The translations under genes and the position numbers were made by a program. This document shows positions 36,131-45,000 of a stretch of 64,000 bases of DNA, piece by piece. Source of the DNA: DASRJG01 sp964647625 (GTDB lineage: Bacteria; Acidobacteriota; Polarisedimenticolia; Polarisedimenticolales; DASRJG01); NCBI GenBank assembly GCA_964647625.1, contig CAZYHZ010000004.1:51842-115841 (forward strand). Reading direction: 5' to 3'. The notes beneath the pieces were generated by a model that saw nothing but the letters and a program-made list of their open reading frames with translations, made no database searches and was not told the DNA's origin. Each line of letters begins with the position of its first letter. Positions within the stretch are counted from its first letter, which is position 1.

Positions 36131-38782
36131 GTGAACCCACACGGTCGTCTGCGCGCCGCCCTCGTGGCGGGCCTGCTTCTCTTGTCGCTGAGCACGTCCG
36201 GCGCGAAGCCGAAGCCCGCTGTCGAGCTGGAGAAGATCGACGACCCGCCCGCGACGCAGCCGGCGCGCGCGAACCCGCTGGCGCGCTCCGAGGCGCCGAA
36301 GGTCGTTCAGGGCCCGTACGTGAGCATCCAGGTCAACGTGGACGCCCAGGGTCACAACATCGTCGGCGACGCAGCCAACGAGCCGTCGATCGCCGTCAAC
36401 CCGCTCAATGCCGCGAACATGGTGATCGGCTGGAGGCAGTTCGACGCGGTGTCCTCGAACTTCCGCCAGGCGGGCTGGGCCTACACGACGAACGGCGGCG
36501 CGACCTGGACGTTTCCCGGCGTCCTGCAACCGGGCGTCTTTCGCAGCGATCCCTCGCTCGACTGCGACCTTCAGGGAACCTTCTATTACCAGAGCCTGAA
36601 GAGCGACTTCACGGCCGACGTTTACAGATCGACCAACGGCGGGGCGAGCTGGCTGGCTCTCGTCACCGAGTTCGGAGGCGACAAGAACTGGTTCGCGGTC
36701 GACAAGAGCGGCGGCCCGAGCAGCGGCCAGCTCTACGGTATCTGGCAGCGCTTCTCGTCTTGCTGCGGTGTGAACACACTGACGCGCTCGATCAACGGCG
36801 GCGCGAGCTATCAATCACCCGTGCCGGTGACGAACTACCCGTTCTTCGGCACTCTTGCGGTCGGACCGTTCGGCGAGGTGTACGCGACCGGAGGCGATGG
36901 CACCGTCTATCAGGATATGGCGCACATCGTCGCAGCCAAGTCGACGAATGCGGCGAATCCCGCCGCGACGCCGACGTTCACGGGCGGACGCGTCAACCTC
37001 ATCGGCGTGATGCGGCTGGGTGGGACGCCGAATCCGGGAGGCCTCCTGGGCCAGGCCAACGTCGCCGTCGACCGCTCGACCGGAAGCACGCGCGGGAACG
37101 TCTACGTCGCCGCGTCCGTCGCCACCGGTGATCCCATGGACGCGATGATCGCCCGCAGCGCGGACGGCGGCACGACCTGGACACCCGCGCGCGTCAACGA
37201 CGATGCCTCTCAGGGGAACTGGCAGTGGTTCGCCGCCCACTCGGTCGCGCCCAACGGCCGCATCGACATGATCTGGAACGACTCGCGCGCCTCGGGACAG
37301 CCGAACGTCGTTCAGCTCTATTACGCCTACTCGTGGGACGGCGGCGCGACCTGGTCTCCCAACGTCGCGGTCAGCCCCGCCTTCAACAGCCTCATCGGCT
37401 TCCCCAACCAGAACAAGATCGGCGACTACAGCACGATCGTGGCGAACGCCACCGGGGCAGACGTGGCCTACGCGGCCACGTTCAACAACGAAGAGGACGT
37501 CTATTACGTCCGCGTTTTCCCCGACTGCAACGGCAACGGCATCTCGGACGTCACCGATCTCGCCAACGCGACCAGCGTCGATTGCGACGGCAACCATATC
37601 CCCGACGAATGCCAGCCCGGGACGGTCTGCGGCCCGTCGCTGGCCTACGCCTCCTCCGCGCCGGCGGATTCGTGCGCGTCCGGCGGCGCGGGCAGCGCCG
37701 ACGGAGCGGTGGACCCGGGCGAGGACGTGATCCTTCCGGTTTCCCTGCGCAACGACGGCACGGTCGCTCTCACGGGAGTTTCCGCGGCGCTCTCGACGAC
37801 GACCCCCGGCGTGACGGTGACGCGCGCCGCGGCGTCCTTTCCGGATGTGGCCGCGCACGCGGTCGTGCAGAGCGTCGCGCCGCACTTCGCCTTCACCGTC
37901 GACGCCGGCGTTCCCTGCGGCACCCAGATCGGCTTCACGGTCGCGGCGAGCGCGGCGCAGGGCTCGTGGGCGCGATCGTTCACGGTGCCCGTCCAGACTC
38001 AGGCCGTAACCTCCGCCACCTACGCTTCCGCCGACGTCCCGAAGCCGATCGCCGACGTGGCGACCTCGACCTCGAGCCTCACGGTGCCCGCCACCGGAAA
38101 CGTCGTCGACCTCGACCTCTCCCTGAGCCTGACGCACACCTACGACGGAGATCTGGCCCTCGTCCTGATCGGGCCGGACGGCACGCGGAACCTCCTCGCC
38201 TATTCGGAGGGCGGCTCGGGGCAGAACTACACCGGCACGACGTTCGACGACGAGGCGGCGACGGCGATCGACTCGGGCGCTGCGCCATTCACCGGGCACT
38301 TCAAGCCGCGGCAGCCGCTGTCGTCGTTCGACGGCCGGCCTGCGAGCGGAGCCTGGACGCTCGAGATCCAAGACATCGGCAGCGGAGACACGGGCACCTT
38401 GACCTCCTGGTCGCTGACCGCCACGACGACGGCCGGGTTCGTGTGCAACGCGTGCGCGTTGTCCGCGCCGACAGGCGAGCCTTCGAGCCTGGGCTGGTCC
38501 GGCAAGTCCGCCCTGCAGTGGGAGGCGATCTCGGGTGCCTCCTTCTACAACATCTACCGCGGGGCGGGCGCCGATCTTCCGAGCCTGCTGACCGCCGCGC
38601 CCGATTCCTGCCTGCGCGCGGTGACGACCGCGACGACGACGGGAGCGACCCAGGGCGAGATGCCGCCTTCCGGAAGCTTCTACTGGTATCTGGTCCGTGC
38701 GGCGAACGGCGCCGGGCAGGGCCCTGCAGGAAACGCCACCGCGGGACCGCGCAGCCTGGACAGCACGGGCGCCTGCCCCTGA
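36131..38782 (+). CDS. exported BNR-repeat protein with proprotein-convertase P-domain
   Basis: GTG at 36131 is six bases behind GGGGAGG (36118-36124) and begins a signal peptide (NPHGRLRAALVAGLLLLSLS), giving 883 residues. Asp-box motifs (TTNGGATW, STNGGASW, SADGGTTW, SWDGGATW) mark a sialidase-like propeller over residues 60-450. A Ca-binding-like segment DCNGNGISDVTDL follows near 465. A long beta linker leads to a P/homo-B domain at about 634-768 (LSLTHTYDGDLALVLIGPDG, SGAWTLEIQDIGSGDTG). The C-terminal 110 residues are the same Fn3-like type as in the protein at 3500. P-domains accompany secreted proteases, but no protease domain is present here. GC-rich like the first 9 kb. Confidence 0.75.
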   Translation: MNPHGRLRAALVAGLLLLSLSTSGAKPKPAVELEKIDDPPATQPARANPLARSEAPKVVQGPYVSIQVNVDAQGHNIVGDAANEPSIAVNPLNAANMVIGWRQFDAVSSNFRQAGWAYTTNGGATWTFPGVLQPGVFRSDPSLDCDLQGTFYYQSLKSDFTADVYRSTNGGASWLALVTEFGGDKNWFAVDKSGGPSSGQLYGIWQRFSSCCGVNTLTRSINGGASYQSPVPVTNYPFFGTLAVGPFGEVYATGGDGTVYQDMAHIVAAKSTNAANPAATPTFTGGRVNLIGVMRLGGTPNPGGLLGQANVAVDRSTGSTRGNVYVAASVATGDPMDAMIARSADGGTTWTPARVNDDASQGNWQWFAAHSVAPNGRIDMIWNDSRASGQPNVVQLYYAYSWDGGATWSPNVAVSPAFNSLIGFPNQNKIGDYSTIVANATGADVAYAATFNNEEDVYYVRVFPDCNGNGISDVTDLANATSVDCDGNHIPDECQPGTVCGPSLAYASSAPADSCASGGAGSADGAVDPGEDVILPVSLRNDGTVALTGVSAALSTTTPGVTVTRAAASFPDVAAHAVVQSVAPHFAFTVDAGVPCGTQIGFTVAASAAQGSWARSFTVPVQTQAVTSATYASADVPKPIADVATSTSSLTVPATGNVVDLDLSLSLTHTYDGDLALVLIGPDGTRNLLAYSEGGSGQNYTGTTFDDEAATAIDSGAAPFTGHFKPRQPLSSFDGRPASGAWTLEIQDIGSGDTGTLTSWSLTATTTAGFVCNACALSAPTGEPSSLGWSGKSALQWEAISGASFYNIYRGAGADLPSLLTAAPDSCLRAVTTATTTGATQGEMPPSGSFYWYLVRAANGAGQGPAGNATAGPRSLDSTGACP

Positions 38783-39120
38783 GCCGTCACGGCTCGTTCT
38801 GCGGGGCGTGAGGGACTCGGGTCACAGGCTCTATCAGTCGCCCGCCGATCCGTGGGATCGCGGTGAGGTCGAGCGGAGCCGGATCGCGATCGGATGATGG
38901 GCCATGGCTATCCAGGAAAGGGACGAAACGACCGGTGTCGCCCGCGACCAGATCGAGCGCATCGACTACATCAGCGCGAATGGGACGACGAAGACCGCCG
39001 TCTCCGCAATGGGCGCCTCGCGCCCAGTTGCGGAGCCAACGTCCGCACGGATGTCGTCATGAGCGTGCCGGCGACCGCGACACTGACGATAACTCTCCCG
39101 AGGCCGGGCCGCGCGGGCAT

Positions 39121-39362
39121 GGTGAAGTGACCTTCCCTGGCCGATTACCCCGCGTGGTCCGGCTGCTGGCGCTCGGCCAGGAGATCGACCGGCGAATCCG
39201 AGATGAAGAGTTCGGAGACCTCTCAGCAGCGGCACGTGCGTTCGGACTGACGCGGGCGCGTCGCCCAGATCGTCTCGCTGTCGCTGCTGGCCCTGGCAAT
39301 TCAATCGGAGCCAGCCTGGCACCAGCAGCGTTCAGACTTCCGGAAACTGTTTCCCTGTCCTA
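39121..39362 (+). pseudogene. remnant of a recombinase-associated HTH protein
   Basis: Translation of 39121-39258 gives GRLPRVVRLLALGQEIDRRI and then AARAFGLTRAR; a shift near 39259 is needed to continue as VAQIVSLSLLALAIQSE. This sequence resembles the small HTH-type protein that often follows serine recombinase genes (LPRVxRLLALA ... LTRARxxQI pattern, from memory). With the shift and no proper start it is a remnant. The rest of 38783-39422 holds no gene I can support. Confidence 0.4.
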
Positions 39363-39422
39363 GGGTGCGGGTCCGGACAAGCAAGTGCTGATCTTGCAAC
39401 TCGACACCTGGTCTACACTCCG

Positions 39423-40321
39423 ATGAAGATGACCAATGTAGATTCTCGTTTGTCCCGGGCGTTCGAGGACGCCAACGGATTCGCCCTCGCGCCCCACCTG
39501 ATCGTGCTGGCGCTGATGGGCTCACACAGTCACGGGACATATATCCCGCCGACCGAACCGGATGCCGTGGACGACGTCGATCTCATGGGTTTCGTGGTCC
39601 CCCCATCGAGCATCACCTGGGGCTTCCGCGCTGGAGCCATTGGGTGTTCCAGTTCGAGGAACTCGACGTCGTCATCTACAGCCTGGAGAAAACATTCCGG
39701 CTGCTCCTGAAGAGCAATCCCAATATCGTCGGCTTGCTTTGGCTTCGGGAGGACGAGTACGTCTACCGCCACCCGCTGTTCGAGCGCATCCGCTCAAAGC
39801 GCGCTTTATTCAGTTCGCAGGAAGCCGCCGACGCCTTTTCCGGGTATGCGTTCGATCAATTGAAGCGAATGGAAGCGTTCGACACGGGGCGCATGGCCGA
39901 GTACGAAACGCTGATGGCCGAAATACGGGCTCGCGGCCCAATCGTCACGGTCCTGAACGCTGCGACGACCGACCTGGATCGGATCGCCCAGGACTGGGGC
40001 ACCTCCCGTGACGCTTTGGCGCGGTTCCGGAAACTCCGCCGCGAACATTTCAGTGGATGCATGGGGGAGAAACGCAAGGCGATGGCGCGAAAGTACAAGT
40101 ACGATGTGAAAAATGCCGCGCATCTCATACGGCTCTTGCGCATGGGTAGCGAGTTTCTTAGAACTGGAACACTTACCGCATATCGGACAGCCGACGCGGA
40201 GGAGATTAAGGGCATCAAGCAGGGTGCTTGGACATTGGACCAGGTCAAAGACGAGGCCCAGCGGCTTTTCGAAGGAATCGGCAAACCGCCTGCTGATCGA
40301 AATACACCGGGCTGTGCTTGA
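39423..40321 (+). pseudogene. RlaP-type nucleotidyltransferase, frameshifted
   Basis: The first part (from ATG 39423) reads LALMGSHSHGTYIPPTEPDA and DDVDLMGFVVPP, with the G-S motif and DxD-type metal-binding acids of a polymerase-beta-like nucleotidyltransferase. Near 39631 one base is missing; in the next frame it continues WSHWVFQFEELDVVIYSLEK, NPNIVGLLWL and KYKYDVKNAAHLIRLLRMGS to the stop at 40321. The two parts together match the layout of RlaP/PF10127 proteins linked to RNA repair. Either the gene is dead or the indel is an assembly error; apart from it the frame is intact over about 298 codons. Confidence 0.65.
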
Positions 40322-40510
40322 GCTCTGAGCGGAGCGCTGACATCGGTCAAAGCGAGAATCTCGCGCGGTAGTCCTGGCGGATTTGCAAGAAGACCGGTCT
40401 GGAATTGCCCCGATATGACGCACGCCAAGCTTAGCTGGCAGGCTTGCCAGCATCGGGGGCGTGGTCGCGAAGAAGCGACGCCGCTTCGATCGTGCCTACC
40501 GGAGAGGCGT

Positions 40511-40729
40511 TCAGAGTGACTCCCATGTCGCCCTGGAGATTCCCGCTTGACGAAGAACGATGGTCAAGAGTCCGAGAGCGATGTCTCCCCGGTGGGGATT
40601 GGGAATTGTCAGAACGACGTTTCCTCTCTGCATGAACTCGTGGCGGCCGCCCGAATAGGGGCCTTGGAATCCTGCGCGTCGCAACGCCGCGATCAGTTCA
40701 CGACGCTTCAGAGGTTTCCATGGCGGCAT
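40511..40729 (-). CDS. hicA: HicA family mRNA interferase toxin
   Basis: Protein of 72 residues with the full HicA pattern: KPLKRRELIAALRRAGF, then YSGGRHEFMQRG with the catalytic His30, then LTIPNPHRGDIALGLLTIVL and RQAGISRATW. HicA binds and cleaves mRNA and is neutralised by HicB. Its start overlaps the hicB stop by one base (TAATG at 40731-40727), so translation is coupled. The order is antitoxin first. The gene is intact, although it is surrounded by gene remnants. Confidence 0.9.
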   Translation of the reverse strand: MPPWKPLKRRELIAALRRAGFQGPYSGGRHEFMQRGNVVLTIPNPHRGDIALGLLTIVLRQAGISRATWESL

Positions 40730-40968
40730 TAGCCGGCCTTGCGAACTCGAATCCTAACGGAGCCTAGCGGCGGAACATCGAGCCTTCGCGCCACGCGCAC
40801 GAGGACCCATTCTTCGATCACTTCCTCGAGCGCCTTTCGGCACGCCTCAAGAGTTGGGCCCGTTGCGATTACGCCACGAAGGCCTGGCACCTCTGCCGCG
40901 TACGTTTCGTCCTCCAGCTGCGTGTAACGTGCACGGCTCAATCCGGCGTCCAAGTATTCTCGGATCAT
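40729..40968 (-). CDS. hicB: HicB family antitoxin
   Basis: Protein of 79 residues; ATG at 40968 is seven bases behind GGGGG, so the longer frame to 41007 is not needed. The fold is the short HicB-like type: AAEVPGLRGVIATGPTLEAC, then KALEEVIEEWVLVRVARRLD. No added HTH or ribbon-helix-helix domain is visible, so DNA binding may be weak or need another factor. Transcribed with hicA from a promoter near 41024-41053. Confidence 0.85.
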   Translation of the reverse strand: MIREYLDAGLSRARYTQLEDETYAAEVPGLRGVIATGPTLEACRKALEEVIEEWVLVRVARRLDVPPLGSVRIRVRKAG

Positions 40969-41023
40969 TCCGCGACCCCCCGGTGGCGAGTGGCTCCCCA
41001 GGAGCAACTCTCTTCGAACCCGA

Positions 41024-41053
41024 AGTGTAGTACTAGGGATTGTGGAATGACAA
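41024..41053 (-). promoter_or_regulatory. hicBA promoter with overlapping palindrome
   Basis: On the minus strand TTGTCA (41053-41048) and TACACT (41029-41024) are 18 bases apart, about 55 bases before the hicB start. The perfect palindrome TAGTACTA (41028-41035) overlaps the -10 element and could be the operator for autorepression. Confidence 0.4.
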
Positions 41054-41096
41054 TCCTTTTTGTCTTCCGCTCGTGCTCTCCAGAGAGCTCATATAG

Positions 41097-41570
41097 ATGA
41101 TGCCGCCGAGGAGGCTGGTCGGGGCCCCCGCAGCGGGGGTGCCAGCGATTCTGAACGGTCGCGCCCGCTGGGAATCCATCAACGCTTCGGTGCAATCCGG
41201 CAAGTACGGAAGCATCGCAGTCATTGAGCGCCTCATCCAGACCGTCAAGAACGGCTGCACGAGACGGTTGCTCGTCCGCTACTCCATGACGGCTATTCGC
41301 ACGGAGGTCGAGCTGTTCTCCGATTGGTACAACCGCGAACGGCCCCACGAGTGGCTCGCCGGCGCGACTCCCGACGAGGTGTACCGCGGTGTTCTGGCCG
41401 CCAGCTCGAAGCCGCGATTCGAACCCAGGCGGAGATTTCCGAGAGGAGCGACGTGTGCTGGGCCGCCGGCCAAGATCGGTGGGCGTCGCGGAACCGAGCT
41501 CGCGTTGCAGGTGAGCTTCGTCAAAGGCCGCAGGCACCTGCCGATCGTCGAGCTCAAGCGAGCCGCATAG
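41097..41570 (+). pseudogene. C-terminal end of an IS transposase (rve/DDE type)
   Basis: The recognisable part starts near residue 36: YGSIAVIERLIQTVKNGC, then SDWYNRERPHEWLAGATPDE, the end of the integrase core seen in IS3/IS481-like transposases, including the final Glu (GSIAVIER). The catalytic Asp residues and the N-terminal HTH are absent, so it is a 5'-truncated copy. After it, 41571-41867 holds nothing recognisable; no terminal inverted repeat was found. Confidence 0.65.
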
Positions 41571-41867
41571 TTCGCAATCCCTGCGGCGTCCGTCCCGCGG
41601 GGCCACGACCGGCGTGTGCGGTTGATTGGCGGCCGATGTGCCCACGCCTCCGATCGACTGGATGGACCCGCGTTGTCGAACGACCATCGAGCTTGCGTCA
41701 TTAGCGTTCACGACTCGATCGATCTCCAATTCGAACATTTTCGGGCCGTTCAATTTCGCTGGAGCCCCACACCAGCACTACAGGTCAACTCCGTTCATTT
41801 CGACGCGCGTAGAGCCTTGTGTGCTCACCTCACGGGTTCGGTGCCGCACCTTGAGATCTGGCATACG

Positions 41868-42023
41868 TCATGACCTGTTATGCCAGAAGATCAGCAAGCC
41901 GGCTACAAGGGCCACGATGAGAGCTGCCCAACCGATAACGATGTGCCACTTCGGTAGCGGATTTCTTCTGTTCACCAGTCGCGCAAGACGAATAAATGCT
42001 TCTGGGCGGACACGCTTTGTCAA
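41868..42023 (-). CDS. tiny single-TM protein behind the RHS gene
   Basis: A 51-residue frame starting with TTG six bases behind GAGG, and beginning 12 bases after the RHS stop; GTG at 42035, overlapping the RHS stop by one base, is an alternative. It has a basic N-terminus (KRVRPEAFIRLARLVNRR) and one strong membrane helix (HIVIGWAALIVALVAGLLIF). The place is where immunity genes of RHS toxins lie, and small membrane proteins can protect against pore-forming or membrane toxins. No family recognised; inference only. Confidence 0.4.
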   Translation of the reverse strand: MTKRVRPEAFIRLARLVNRRNPLPKWHIVIGWAALIVALVAGLLIFWHNRS

Positions 42024-42034
42024 TTGCCACCTCA

Positions 42035-45000
42035 CTAACGACAATTGATCATAGCGCCCACCATCAGGCTGCTGTAACTGGTAAACGCGATAGCGCCGCC
42101 TGCATACATTCCCACCGTTCCCGACAAGGCCCATCCTCCTGCTGCCTCGCTTCCAAATAGCCCGGTTGCGCTTCGGGCAGCCATGTATCCCGAGACTGTG
42201 GAGATCGGTAAATTCCCCAATCCGGAGGGCCCGTAACCAATTATCCCCGCTGGCGTAAGTCTTGCGGCGGTCGCCAAGAATGTGGCAACGAAGACGTCAC
42301 CTCCGATCTTGCTGTGCATGCCACCAGTAAGTCGATCGAGATTGCGATTAACACAGTCATAGAATCCTTCCCCCGCCGTTCTGTTGCCGTTGAGCACGCC
42401 CGACTTGAAGTCGTTCCAGATATCGGATTCCGAGTCCGATTCCGACATCGACACTCCACCGTCAATGAAATATGGTTTCGCCGACGAAGTGAGCAGATTG
42501 TTGTCGCCGTCATAGGTGTCGACCCACGACATCCCTAGAAAGCCGATACCCCGAATCTGGATAAGTCCGAACTGCTCGATCCATAAGTCCGCTGTCGGCT
42601 CGACCTTGACGCCGTTTCGGACCCACGACCCAGCGGTCCCAAACGGAGTGCAACTCGCATCGAAAGGACAATTCTCTTGTGTGTGCGCGTTCCAGAACGG
42701 ATCGCCTACACCAGAACTCCCTCCGCTGGATGACCCACTAGCGCCGCCGGTGGCTTCCAGACAGGCTGGATCTTCGTCACACTGTATGAGGCCAAGAGGA
42801 TCGATGCGACTCAGCGGGTTCCCGCCAACATACGCATATCGGTTCCATGTAACTGGCGCCGAGCCGTTAGCATTGCCAAGCGGATCCGGCGTCGCAAAGA
42901 ACGGGTAATTCACGTTCTTCGAACGCATTACCATGTAGTCCATCCCGGTCAGGACATCGCGCTCGTGACCGGTGAAGCGACTGACGGCGCCCTGATTCAG
43001 GTCCGCTCCAATCGAATCGATCTCGCGGCCAAACGGGTAATAATCGTGAGCGTACTGGGCGCCAAGAGAATGTCCCAAGGAATCTGTCAGCACCCGAAGA
43101 CTGCCAAGGTGATCGCGATGATGGAACGTTGTTACGAGAGATTGAAGCGTAGGCGCGACTTCCTCCCAGCGGTGGATCGGCGGGTCTGGTCCGTCGTCAA
43201 ATGGCTCATCCGAATCGCAAGGACTGGACAGCAACGTCGCGCTCATTCCTGCTGACGACGGCAAATCGGCCCCGATACTCGGGCCAGTCGGATTAAAGCC
43301 ATCGACATCCGTCTGCGTTACTTCGAAATAACCGCACGGGGATTTGGATCCTGGATACGGCAGGACGAACTCGGTTGTCCCGGGATCAAGGCCGTCTGGA
43401 GTCAAGAGGGTCGGTTCCTCCGCATTCTTTGCGTGAAAATAGACGTAGGATCGCTTCTCGTTGTCTCCGGACAGAGTCCAGCGAACGACGACGTCGGAGT
43501 CAACACGGCTCACGCTGATTGCTCGAACTTGATTATCGGAGTCCAAGTTGACGCTTGGATCAAACGCCACGATAGATACATTCGAGTACGGCTCCCCCGC
43601 GGCTGAATTTCTCCGAACGCTCACCCAGTTTTCTTGGCCAGGGGCCAACGCTGATTCTGGAATGGAGAAGCTGCCATCGCTGTCAGGTTGAACGTTTTCG
43701 AGGAGCGCGCTGGCGGTTCCGTCGGGAGTTCGGATATCCACCGAGTAACTGACTCCACTGAAATCGGCCGGAGCGTTATCATCTGAGACAATGAACCCAT
43801 AGGCCCCGCCCTTGTACAGGGATTCCGAGCTCGCGAGCGTCGGCGCGGCACCCTGCGGGCGGCGTTCGGCGATTTGAGTCTCCCCAAGATAAATGTTCTC
43901 CCGGGACAGGATCGGACGATTGCTCGCCGGATCTGCGACAAACTCGGACCTAGTCTTCCCAGTTACGCTTCGCAGTGTAATCACGGGAGCACCGCTGCCG
44001 GATTCCGGCCAACGGACCAGTCGGAATCCTCCGGCATCAACGGCGTAGCGTTCTGTAGGTCGGGACTGGTCTTCGGGCGTGCCGTTGAAGAACGCCGACA
44101 GCCTCCCCTCTCGGTCCCACGACATTGCCGTGGCCCCGCCAGTCGAGCCGGGTGCACGCACCATCGCACCGTCCAGGTCATACACGAACGAACTGTTCCC
44201 CTGTACGTGATTCGTGGCGTCATCGTAATCGAAGGAAAATGGAAATCCGGGCGGAGCTGTTACGCCGTGAGAATGCGACCACGTCTGCACTTTCATGTTT
44301 CCATACGGATCGTAGACACTCGTGAGGTCGTAGGGAACCGACTCGGACGGGCTGGTCGTCTGCGGCAACACTTGGGCATGTGTCAATTGGCGAGCCAGAT
44401 CGTAAGAGAATTGTTGTGCACCGATCCCTGTGATGTTATCGGCGCCGTCGTACTGGTACAGGCCGGTAGCCCAAAGAGTTTGCCGGTTGCCACCTGAGGC
44501 CGGAGCGGTCACGGTGATGCCCGCGGTTCGGCCCAGGACGTCGACTGAGTAGTTGTTTTGAGCTCCATTCGAAAACATCATCTCGCTGAGCTGGCCCGCG
44601 GCGGTGTATTGGAGGTTCGAAGGCGTTCCACCGCCGACGATCAAGGGAAAGTTGGTCGAGGCGTCGATGAGTCCGTCAACATAGCCACGCTTGTACGAGT
44701 ATGCATACAGCCGCGGCAGGTCGATGCCTGCCAGATACGGAGATGTCCAGACTGAGGTGTTTCCTTGCGCGCCGTAGCTAACGCGGCTGACCCAACTATC
44801 AAAACCACCATCTCCATCCCAATCGATTGATTCATTTTCACCTGACACTCGACCATTGAGGCCCTTGTATACAAGTCTCCTTCGTTCCAGCGGCCGCAAC
44901 CCGAAGTTCGATTCCACCATGCTGAGCTGGCCTTTGTAACGGTTTACGGAATCGTCTCCGCCACTACACGCGTCGCCTGCCGGTGGGACCGATCCCAGAC

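Noticed and set aside
36815..38371. 518-codon frame antisense to the P-domain protein
   Set aside because: Same kind of shadow in GC-rich coding DNA; no recognisable domain or ribosome site.
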